DNA of 64,000 bases from Prostheceraeus crozeri (Eukaryota > Platyhelminthes > Polycladida > Euryleptidae): the NCBI GenBank assembly GCA_907163375.1, contig CAJQUW010007939.1, positions 22,010 to 86,009 of the forward strand, read 5' to 3'. Within the stretch, counting starts at the first letter, position 1; each line of letters opens with the position of its first letter. Under the pieces are notes generated by a model. It saw only the letters and a program-made list of their open reading frames with translations. It was not told where the DNA came from and did no database searches. This document shows positions 32,151-42,700 of the stretch, piece after piece. The position numbers and the translations under genes were made by a program.

Positions 32151-32489
32151 TAGCCATTTCACCATCCACGACAACCTAGACGGTCGCCCACGTCAACCTA
32201 GACGGTCGCCCACGTCAACCTAGACGGTCGCCCACGTCAACCTAGACGGTCGCCCACGTCAACCAGGCGGTCGGACCAACTCACTCGAGTCTCACACTCT
32301 GTCGTTGCAGAGGGGGGGGGGAGTCAGCGAACATGTTGTGAACCCACCTGGCCGGCACACCACGACAGACTCTGTCGTTCCAGAGGGGGGGGGACTCAGA
32401 CCCGAAGCACCACGGCGGCCGACCACGACACTCTGCCGTTCCAGAGGGGGGGGGGGCGCCGGTCGAGTGTTTGTCACTTGCTTACTACT
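32151..32489. repeat. Right tip block: G-tracts and 22-bp minisatellite
   Basis: Mirror of the left tip block, with four copies of the 22-bp unit (about 32174-32264) against three on the left, and three G-tracts. It ends in GCTTACTACT. Confidence 0.8.
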
Positions 32490-32495
32490 ACTCCC
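32490..32495. repeat. Target-site duplication, right copy (ACTCCC)
   Basis: Directly abuts the right tip and equals 7461-7466. The inferred empty site reads CATGGA-ACTCCC-TACATT. Confidence 0.85.
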
Positions 32496-34599
32496 TACAT
32501 TATGTTTTGCTAAAGTAATTGGAAACCACCATCAGTTGTGACTGAAATTAATATCAAGTGTGCTATAATGAAACATTTTCTACCATTAACGCGGTTATTT
32601 AACGAGGTTAGTTAAAATGGTCGAAGATTGAAACGATAACTTTGCTTCTTACATCGAGCACACAACCTAGCGGAAAATAAAAGGCACAAAGAATATAGAT
32701 TAGCAGTAGAATTGATGTAGGGCTGCATTTGCTATACATGCATTCTTCTTTCAGTTTTTTTTTAGTTTTCACTAATTTTTATTTCTTCACATATCTAAAG
32801 GTCATATTCAGATGAACGATCCCTTTCAAGGCATCAACGAGAGACTGACCATCAAGCACAATGTTGGCATCGGACGTAAATTGCATGCGACAACAGGATT
32901 ACGGCTCCAGCCGAAACAAAGCGGCTATAGATAGACTGTGTCAAGCTAAAGCATAATTTGAATTAGCTTCATAAAAATCAATACACTACCTGCAAACTTA
33001 AAAAAGGATCAATTTGGTGTCGGAAGTAACACAGGAGATAAAACCTAGAGATTACTTGAATATCTCCAAAGATGAATCGATACAATAATAACTAATAACA
33101 ACTAATAGATACAATTCAACTGCTTCATCTTGCGCAGGTAATCATACCTGATTACTGAATGTGTTTTCATAAAAGACATGATTAAAGTTTTGACACAGCA
33201 GTTGATTTGCTAGATTCACCACTTTTCTGTACTTTTTAGCGAAAATAATCTCAATGATTTTTACAACTTGTTGGTAGCTTAGATTAGTAAGCATATCTCA
33301 CTTTCGGACAATTCAGACTTTTAGCTTTCAAATAATGCATAATAAGTGTACATTGGAGCAGCATGAAAATGAGATGTCGAGGTTTACCTGTGCGTGGAAA
33401 TGCCCTATGGCTAAAATCGCCGGCGCTCGTAATTGTACTGATCTACGCAACCTGATCCAGCAAAAAATAAGCGGTTGAATTTTGCAACAGTGGAATCCCA
33501 CTGCACCAGCAAAAGAAAGGTGTAGCCAACTTATCAATTTTTTATCAAAGGCTCCTGTTAATGAGACCGCATCGTATCCTATACATCTTACGAAAAACAA
33601 AATCAAATTTACACTCACGCTTAATCCCGAACAGTTTCAAGGTTCGCAATTAATTATTTAACAAGGTTTATCTACAAGCGAAGTTCTATAGGCCTGTATG
33701 ATTAATCGGTTAGCGCAGTAAAAAATTTTAAACTGTGTCCATCCCTGATTTTCATGATAAAGAGAATTGAACTATTGCCATGGATTAGATTGGAAAGTTA
33801 CATTTTTCAAAAGAACAAAGAAATGTATGCATGTTTCAAAACGAATGCACACAGATCCATCCAAATGACTAATTTTCACTAGCACTAATTTTGACATCAC
33901 ATGATCAAATCAATTTCCTGCACCTAATGAGTTTTCTGTTGCTGAAGTGTATACTTACACTATTTGAAAGTAGTTTAAAATAAATGAATATCTTATTCTA
34001 GTTAATGTTCAAGATCATTTCTAACAACTAATATTTAAATTGACCTCGGAGAATACCGGAGATCGCAGGGATTGGAAGTCTCAGGAACTGCAAATCAAAG
34101 GATTAAAAGCTTTCTTCATCAAAATTATGAAAATTGTGTCACAAAAAAACACTTTCCTCAGTTCACTTTCGATGTGAGCTTATCAACGATTTTTGAGAAC
34201 AAGTCTATTCCTCGTTTATGTTTACTTCTACAAGTGGACATAAAATACAATTTGATTTCAAACATGATCGAGAAAAAAGCAAACTTCAGCTTTCTAATCA
34301 CCTTTCATTTTGCGAACTTAATGGGCTACAGAAACCTACCTTCAGATTCGTGTTTTCAGAGTCGAACTAACCAATATCAATTATTTAAGTTAATCAAATG
34401 CATAACTGATGGTGTTATATTGATAAAGACTAAGATCATTCAAACATACATGTATGTGTACATAAGCAAAATATTTCTGAAAATCTGTTTGCATGTGATA
34501 ATGGCATTTTTATTGTCTTTTTGCCTACATTTTAGCATCATGTAATTGGTGTTCTGGTTAGTAATGCATTTAGATATTTCTCATTTTGTGCTTTCAAGT
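32496..34599. other. Intergenic stretch, nothing recognised
   Basis: AT-rich host DNA. A 157-codon plus-strand frame (34072-34545) is lysine- and phenylalanine-rich, without recognisable motif, and looks like chance. A 96-codon minus-strand frame (33328-33618) is equally unsupported. Confidence 0.4.
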
Positions 34600-36060
34600 T
34601 TTGTTGTGGCTCTAATAAAACCTGTACCGTGCAAGAAACTCAGTGCTTTGACGCTATGACATGTACTAAAAACTGGCAGCAGAGCTATGACAGAGTCCCA
34701 CTTCCAATGCGTTCCGATACATCTTACGAGGATTGGAAAAAGAAAGTATAAATTTGGCTAAAGTAAACCGAATTACCTGGTACAAAGCAAGGTCCTACTT
34801 TACTCCTATCACTCCGTGCAGTGGCAAGGCGAGCGAGGCCACTTGATATGAAGGTCATATAGGAGATATCAGTTCAGAATCCAGTTTGAGAACGTCGTTA
34901 GCTGATGAAAATCCCTAATCCAATAATCGAAGTCCAGGTGAATGCTATCGTCGCGATCGAGGTACCTCGTTTCGAGCCAAGAACAATTACAGTTTGGAAT
35001 GTAAATATGTAGTCGATTGGACAACATCAAAAGTTAAATACGTGGAATAGGCATGGAGATATCAGCACTTTCGCCGCATGTGGATCTCGTTCTCGCTGGA
35101 CTGCTGATTGTCCAGACAAAGATAAGGCTAGCGACTTTGTTGAAGTAAAGATTTTTAATGACCAGCAATAAAAGCTCAGTAGGTGATTGCAAATGACTTG
35201 TCATATTGGATTCGGCTGAAATTGGCTAGCTTCTTATATCGAAAGTCTTTCAAACAAAGAGGATGATTATTACTGATTCATCATCCAATTCAGTTTTTCA
35301 ATTTGGGGAACGATCAAAGTCTTGTTACGATTAACCGAACAAAGTTGCCTTGTGAAATTTCATCCTGCAAAGTCTTCTTTGAAACTGATGTCGTTGTATT
35401 TGTGATATACCTTTATTATTTTAGCAAAGATCCGATGAAGAAGGAGGGACTCAGATTGATTTTGCGAATGTGAAGCATTGTAAAGCATGTGCTTGGTCAG
35501 AAACTGAGTCATTTCAAGGACAGCACAGGTAGTTATTGCATTCCATTACGTCTTAGTATCTCAAACATCTGCTGTACAGGCACTGATTTGACTCATGAAG
35601 AAAGAAAAGATGTGACAGATAAGCTTTATTGACAATTCGCCCATGCCAGCGCGAAAGGCAATTGCTTAATCAGGCAGGTAAAACTGAAGGTGGTTCACAC
35701 AACTGCTTCAACGAGTTGAAATATGCGTGTATATGTGAAGTTTGCTTCAGGTACAAGAAACCTAAATATCGACAAATAGTGGTTTTGCCAATGTCTACCA
35801 AATGTAATAAAAGTTCCACTAGATTTAAGTAGGTTAACTGTGCAAATTTACCCCATATGACAGATAGTCTCTTTTACAGTGCTGCTTAAGTCATTAGCAA
35901 TAAGAAACCCGACACAATTAAGCCATTTTCCAAAGATTTTTGGAAATATGTATTTCTTTCTAAAGTCTGATTTGGCAGAAAAAGAAACCAATACTGTGAG
36001 TATTAGTCGTTGTCTTCCTTACTTCTTGAAACTTGAACAATCGCTTTCGATTGCATCTTT
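34600..36060 (+). mobile_element. Old LTR-retrotransposon remnant, probably Copia-like
   Basis: Fossil on the plus strand. From left to right: a possible LTR end with AATAAA and a primer-site-like TGGCAGCAGAGC (about 34666); a gag-like stretch (around 34700-34900); a zinc-knuckle-like CGSRSRWTADC stretch (about 35085); a protease-like region (about 35200-35470); and integrase zinc-binding and core-like pieces (about 35600-36060) including CEVCFRYKKPKYR. It is heavily broken, with many breaks, and has no second LTR in view; clearly old. The family call rests on gag and protease resemblance from memory. Confidence 0.5.
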
Positions 36061-36245
36061 CTAAAAGTACACAACGTTCAGAAAGATCACCGAGATTTGC
36101 ACCTCGACCGTCGCACTGCGCACGACCGTGCTGCTTGGAGACGCGCAATCCTCTCGCAACGGAAACAGAATGACATATCGTCCAACCACCAAACCTGAGG
36201 AAACAAGGACTAATATCGGGCAGTAAGTAAATAAGTAAAAGTACA
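36061..36245 (+). mobile_element. Possible LINE 3' end fragment
   Basis: A short stretch codes on the plus strand for DRRTAHDRAAWRRAI, resembling the C-terminal end of several LINE reverse-transcriptase proteins, and ends in a TAAG/TAAA-rich tail near 36225-36240 like a LINE 3' microsatellite. Only a few dozen residues, so tentative. Confidence 0.3.
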
Positions 36246-36419
36246 AGAACATGACCCAGTACATTCTGAGACAAGTTCAAGACAAATGCGACCGACGTTC
36301 CCTTCTCGAGTAGTGTGTACCTACTTTTCCTCTCGAAATCGATGAAAGGACTGTGAACCTCTCAGACCATGACTCTTCCATTGACAAGCAAGCTTTTTGT
36401 TTTGGGATTGATTTATGAA

Positions 36420-37850
36420 TTTCTCCACCGGCAATGTGCCTGTTGCCACTTAAGTTATATGGGTTACCTGAAACTCATCAAGAAAATACACCTGTTCGCC
36501 CAATTGCAACTATGACAATTTCCGCTTGTCATGAGACTTGGAAATGGTTGTGAGGAATATTGAAACCAACCGTACAGCTTTTTGATAAACACTGAATTCT
36601 AAGCTAACACGACTTTGTTAAAAAAATTGTTTATTTCGATGTGAGCAACTGAAAATGGCTTCCTTCAAGTCAGTTCTCTGTAGGCTATATAATATATGCT
36701 CCTCTGATGGAGACCATTGACATGGCATTATCTAAAGTTCAAAGATAATCCTGACTAATGCCCTATTTCTTTGATGTTCTGCAGGACAGGTTACTTTTGT
36801 GTACCTGCATCGTACACTTTGCACTTGATAAAAAATTTCACCGTCATCATGATGGCTGCGCTATGGGAAGTGGACTTGGTCTACTGTTGTAAAATATCTT
36901 CATGTGAAGTCTTGAAGCGAATTTGTGTAATGATTTTAAAGTTTGACTCAATACCAATGTCTTTATGTCGACGATTCTTTTGCATTTGCCCGGAGTATCT
37001 GCGATGGAGAGATGTTGTCTCGTCTGAATAATACTCACCAAAACATTTCTTTCACATGTAAATTTATATCTGATGGCAATCCCATCTTTTCTTGATGTCC
37101 TATCCATTATTCTTAATTGTTGTGATAAAGTTCGGACCAGAGTCCACAGAAAACGAGTTGCTTGTGTGGTCACAAGTCTTCATAGCTTTGTGTCACTACA
37201 TGAAAAATAATAAGCGCTGTAAAATATTTGTTTTCCATAGCTTTGAGATCTGCACGTGTGAGTTTTTGGAGGAAGAGTTTTGACCACCACTTTGATGAGA
37301 AGCGAACATACTCCTTATTTCACTGCGGACCACAAGATTGCCACATTATCTGAAAAATCTGATGTATTTGCCCCAGAGAAAATAATATCTTTGTGAAACT
37401 TCCACTTTGTGGAGAGAAATCTGTCAGTTTGATTCTTTCAAACTCGACAAGTTACGTTCCATTCTTCCTGCGTCCCCTCTGACGGTTATTTTTTTCCACC
37501 AGGCGAGTACCGTTGCCATTGACCTCTGTGGAGGATGCTTTGCCATCGTCCTCGAGTTCAAAAGTGATTCACAAATGTGTTTGTAATTGTGGAGACAGTT
37601 ACGTTGGCAGAACTCGAAGGCGTCTGGAAGCTCGTGTCTGTGAGCATGTGCCTCCTCGGTTCACTGTTGGTCTGGAAATCCCTTCATTTCCGTGGCGAAG
37701 CTTGTTGCTCAGTGTCCTGTTGCACATGATGACACAAATATTAACGCATGCACAATCTTTTAAGAGGTCTTATACATCAAATCAGAGAAAACTGCTTTGC
37801 AGTCACTAAGAGAATTTACATGGAAGCTATTTCTGCCCTCGTGAATATTA
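36420..37850 (+). mobile_element. Decayed Penelope-like retroelement
   Basis: Plus-strand traces of a Penelope-like reverse transcriptase appear in family order across frames: LKLYGLPETHQENTPVRPI at about 36450, DGCAMGSG at 36851, YVDDSF at about 36965, LNNTHQNISFTCKFISDGNP at about 37023-37083. A GIY-YIG endonuclease-like end follows (CNCGDSYVGRTRRRLEARV, about 37585-37640). The combination of RT and C-terminal GIY-YIG is diagnostic of Penelope-like elements. Many stops and frame changes; inactive. Confidence 0.65.
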
Positions 37851-39600
37851 TTCAAATGCTTGAGGCTTCCTACTAGCATTGTCTATCAGCAGTTGTCCTG
37901 GGTACACCTTGACAAGACCAGGAGAAAGATGTCGGTGTGGACTTTATCTGAACCTTCAATGTTATGACTTCGTGGAGCTGAAATGATGGAAAAGAGCAAA
38001 AACTACATGTCACGTTCAGTGTTAATCCCAGATAGGTCTATTTAATGGATAGATTTTCCTTTTGTTCGCGATACAGCTTTGAGCAGTTTATTGGCAGCAT
38101 CAAGAAAGGCATATCACAACACAAAGGGAATGCATTTTGATTACATTGAGAAATGTGATTGCTTGCTTCGAGAATTCGATACCTGGGATTTTTCATCTTG
38201 CTCGTCCACCAAACCGAAACTCGCACTTTTGAAAAACCAGCGCGCAAAGAAGGTTTACTTCGGGGCACTGTCGTTGACGTGTTCAGATTTTCTAAAATGG
38301 ATCACAGGTCTGGGCGCAGGAGCGTCAACCTCGAATCTGGCGAGCCTAGCTATGGCTTCGGCGCTTTTTTCTGAAAATCGATATACGTCTGGTACGTCAA
38401 CCTCGAATATGGTGCACTCGAATTTGAAAGAAAAAACCACTCCGCGCACGGAAACTGAGGGCACCCTATCCGGCGTGATCTATCTGAAGATTCCAGTTGG
38501 GGTCGTCAAATTCTGACGAAGGGTGAGTTCCTTTACTACATGCTACAGCTACTCTTTCATTTTTTCATTGAACTAATTTCGCTTGCAGCTATAATTTCAA
38601 AGAATCTACTATATCCACTGAATCTAGTAATGAATAACGATAGTCCCGATATCTAAGTGAGAAAGATAACACTGTGGATGCAGCTTATCCTTTTTGAATT
38701 CAGAAGATTCAATAAAAAGGATCAAATGATTTCATTTAAGAAGTGAAACAAACATAAAAATCACAGAAATAAAAATCTTGAGTATTTGAAATGCATATGT
38801 GCAGAATTTTTATTCAAATTGTGTGTGGCACACTGTTTCCAATATTTTTTGTATCCACCAACATTTCAAATTTGATGGATTGTGCCTCATTTTTCAGCAC
38901 GCTCAATCATGCGTTGAATGTGTCGCTCAACAGTGCCGATGTACCAATCACATAAAGCAACACCACTCATTCGCCAATCTCTTCACTGTTAATACCGTAT
39001 CCCATAACATCTTCAGCACATATGTAGCTGTCTACCCGCCTGCTGCCATTATGATTTGATTGAGGTAATCAAAGGAGGTTACGTATATAACAATGTTTCC
39101 ACTCATTTACGACCCATATTAAACCTACACCCCTCCACCATTAATATGATAATTGCAGTAGTCGCTGAATCAATCATTTGGCGTGAACAGGCGTGAATTA
39201 CTGCACAGACTTGATATCAATACGTAAAACTAGCTGAATCATGGCGTAAGATGAATGACATCATAAAATTTCGCCTTTGAAGCTTCATGTGATTCATGTA
39301 GTTCCTAATCATAGACATTGGATTACATTATCCGATGTCTATGTTCCTAATATACTTACTCCATGATGTGGTTTTTCAAAACAAGCCTTGCCATCAAATT
39401 ACCATCATGGAGCAGCTGCCAGACCACATCCCATCAACCATAGACATCAGATACATAACAGCCCAACAGTAAAACTTCAGTAAAATTCACTTGACAGCAA
39501 AAACCAACAGCAAAATAAATTAGTACAAACTAGTACATTAAAGCAATCTGATTTCTGTGTGCACCGAAAAAAAATTGCTTGCTGTTGTTTAAGCTCATGA
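37851..39600. other. Unrecognised region upstream of SSR1
   Basis: A 145-codon plus-strand frame (38079-38516) with locally higher GC contains a small internal repeat (TSTSNLA / TSTSNMV) but no known motif; it could be an exon or a relic. A short inverted repeat with arms of about 13 bp sits at 39311-39345. The SSR1 promoter should lie near the right edge; no TATA box stands out. Confidence 0.35.
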
Positions 39601-39712
39601 GTTTGGAGTGGCAACTGTACATCTACACTTTCAAAAATTTAGAGTGTGGCAGCTGGCAGGTTTCTATAGAACTGCTCAAATCAACATTGTGACGTGTGCA
39701 AAATTAATAAAA

Positions 39713-39773
39713 ATGCTTCGTTTCTTCAAAATCTTTTTCGTCGGGATCTTTCTCATTTCCTTCCTGAATGTTG
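39713..39773 (+). CDS. SSR1: SSR1 exon 1: signal peptide
   Basis: Codes MLRFFKIFFVGIFLISFLNV plus one base: a short basic start and a hydrophobic core, as in an ER signal peptide. The donor is GTAAGA at 39774. Phase 1. Confidence 0.8.
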
Positions 39774-42700
39774 GTAAGAATGCCATGTTGTTTCTGTTTG
39801 TTATTGGAGATGATATAGATACAGTCGTAATTGATTCCAATGTAAGCATGCCATCATGCTACTAGGTGTTGTCTCGGGCTAGCTAGTTATTACTGTACCT
39901 AGACACCAGTCAATAATACGATTCTTTCTCGAATGTGCAATTTGGTACAGGCTGTGGAAGCTGAAGAATTTAGGACACTTTTTTGCTTTGTGAGTAATCG
40001 GAAATTATTTGATACGGTTCCACGTGATTGAAGAGGAAACTTTGGAAGGCGTTCGCATGGTTGTCAAGAGCGAACATAAATCCAAGATTGGTTTGAATTC
40101 CTGACAGGTTGCGCCCTAAATACTGACAAAACTATAGAGATTTCGATCTTTCGAGCATTTTCATATATTTTTCAAGACTGCACTTAGTCCAACTATTTTA
40201 ATTTCGTCAGTTTGTTTCCCCAAATAACTTAGTCATGCTTTGAGGATATTGCATGTATACTTTGATCAAAGATTTGATGAAGGAAACAAGAATCTTGGAA
40301 TTTCAATAAAGGTGAATATGAAAATAGGCCATGCGTCTGCCGATGTTTCTAGTACCGGTTGATCGTTTGTCAATGGTACCGCAGACTGAATTATTGGCCA
40401 CTGATGACCTTTCCCCTACCGATGCTATGGACAACCAAGATAAAGAACTTTGTTCCTATGAAGAATGTGAGGGACGATTATAACTTTGGATTAGGATGTG
40501 ATGAAGCTGATGTGAAAGAGCTACGAATCGACGTTTACTGAAACCGGTCCAGTGAAATGAACCTTGGTCAAGTTGGTAAGTGTTTCTTGATCTCTTTCAA
40601 GGTAATACCGACGTTGACACCATTCTGCTCTCCCACCATTCTCTTTTTTGTTTTCGCTCAGCTGGCGTCTATTGAACGTGGACTCAAATGTACACAAGGA
40701 AATGAACGTTGAAATTCAATTGTAGGAATATGATCGCACAGCGGCAAATCTACGATGTAGTGAGGTGGCGTGGATTTCTCGTCATTTGAAACTCCGATAA
40801 AGGTGAAATGAATTGTGCAAGGCACAAGGCGACAATGCCATGACTGGCTTCACCTTCACAAAGGGAAAGAAACCGAAGAACAGAAGAGATATCCAAGACG
40901 GGAATGGCACATGATGCTTTACTCAGAGAATTTTTGAAGAAAAGGTTCATGGCTGAGATGGAGACAGCATGTGGTTAAAATGACCACGAGATCAATTAAC
41001 TGAAGAAAATACAACGATGTTGATGATATCAGCACCGGATTCACACCTAAGTTAATTCCCACGTTTGTTTCCAGAATGCCTTTTTGTTGGATTGCCAATA
41101 TATTAGCCTACTCAATAATGAGATCGCTGAATAAGCTAATAATTTGATGCTCATTGGTAATTCCCACATTTGTTGCCGGACTACTAATTCCAGTAGTGTG
41201 ACCACAAGATCAGTGAGATAAGGAAGATATATCTGCTGCGGTACCTAGTCATGTTGATGATACCACATGCGAGTATGATATTTATTGCTAACTCGCACAT
41301 TTAGTATCACAAAATTCCTTTGTTGCTTGATTCTAAGTTGGTTTGTGTTTCATGTCCCTGAAAAAATTTCGTGGAAACTGATAATATATTTCTCGAATTA
41401 CATCATTTGTTTAAGTTTGCTACCACATTCACCATATGGAAGCCGGAAAAATCGATGAACTTAAAATGCTGAAGTTCGTATAGATCCTGTAGTCCTGTAT
41501 GTGAGCGCAGAATTGATGTTAATTATTTCGACAGATTTATGTCAACATGATGCGACGCATTGTACAGAGTTTTTTATGATCAGTCTACGGCTATGATGAA
41601 AAGTTGGCCTACCGGTATTTTAAAAGGCTGCATGTCTGTGGTATCGTTAAATTTTCTTTCTATTTCTGGTCTGACCAAAAACTGTGTCATTCTGTCGCTA
41701 ATCGATCGAAATTCTTGAGCTCGAACCTAGCTTAGATCATCAGGATTTTTCCCGATCATCGCTTGCAAAATGTATGTTCTCAGGTAAATTGGTGACGACC
41801 TAAGCGGTAAATTTACCCCATCATCGCTTGAGAAATGTTTGATTTCAGAAATAGGCCTATTGGTGGGGACTTAATTGGCATAATATTAGGAAGTGCACCT
41901 GCAGAAGCGCATAAGAAACTTAAGCCTTTGAACTTTGTCGCGATTACCCCTATGAGCCATGTCGCATTCACCCGAACATGTATTAAACTACCGGTGCCGA
42001 AAATCGACCGAGCTTTGTAAACTATGACGAAGTATTCGATCGAAACCACTTTCACATGGATGCACTTGACGTCTTGCTGTAGTAAAAATTTTCCGTGGCT
42101 AATTATAGCTTGCATCACGTGATGATAAATAAAACTTGTGTAGTATAACAAATTAGGCCCAAGTTTCAAAAGGTGCAAATCTTTCTTGAAGTACCAGAGT
42201 AATAGTTTGCATCACTTCGAACAAAATGTATCCTATTAGAGAACAGCAATCTATGTAAGTGCACATGGATGCAAAATGAAGGGCCAGCAGTTTGTTTTTT
42301 AGATTGTCGAATATTGTCTCATTTCACCGGAACCACCCTACTGCTGAGTCTAAGTGTTTAAGGCTATATCGATTTTTACACGACTGCTATCATAAACATA
42401 AATAATAACGTTCCATTATTTGGTGCTAATTGATGTAAAGGTAATCAAAAATTCAATTCCTATATTGAAGTGGTGATTAGCTGGTTAGTAGTGCTGTTGA
42501 AGTGTAAGCCTAATCATGACTTCTCATAAATTCCTATTTATCAGTTTCAGTTGGTGCTGAGGAATCCAGCGAAGGTCCTTCAACTACAACTGCAAGTGCA
42601 ACGGAAGACACATTAGATGATGAGACAACAGTTGAATCAGCAGATGAAAAGGCGCAAACTTCATCTGTTGCGTCTGACGGTGACCATGTAAGTAATACCA

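Larger units (their letters stand above)
7467..32489. mobile_element. 25-kb palindromic element with Polinton-like ends
   Basis: A single inserted unit made of two inverted arms (7467-18719 and 18720-32489). Tips are AGTAGTAAGC and its complement GCTTACTACT. Immediately outside both tips lies the direct repeat ACTCCC (7461-7466 and 32490-32495), a 6-bp target duplication. AG...CT termini with 6-bp duplications and tandem repeats inside long inverted repeats are known for Polinton/Maverick elements. However, no polymerase, integrase, protease or capsid gene is visible, so it is at best a non-autonomous relative; a giant foldback element (compare Drosophila FB and sea-urchin TU, whose arms are tandem repeats) is the main alternative. 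The arms differ mainly in tandem-repeat copy number, which implies recent origin or continuing gene conversion. It looks structurally whole. Confidence 0.75.

Noticed and set aside
7467-32489. The whole palindrome as an assembly or read-foldback artefact
   Set aside because: An artefact would carry the same flank on both sides; here the flanks differ, the 6-bp duplication is direct, and the arms differ in repeat copy number. Only spanning reads can exclude it completely.
34072-34545. 157-codon plus-strand frame
   Set aside because: Composition is that of AT-rich chance sequence; no promoter, motif or splice context.
38079-38516. 145-codon plus-strand frame upstream of SSR1
   Set aside because: No family recognised; a small internal repeat and local GC rise are not enough to call a gene.
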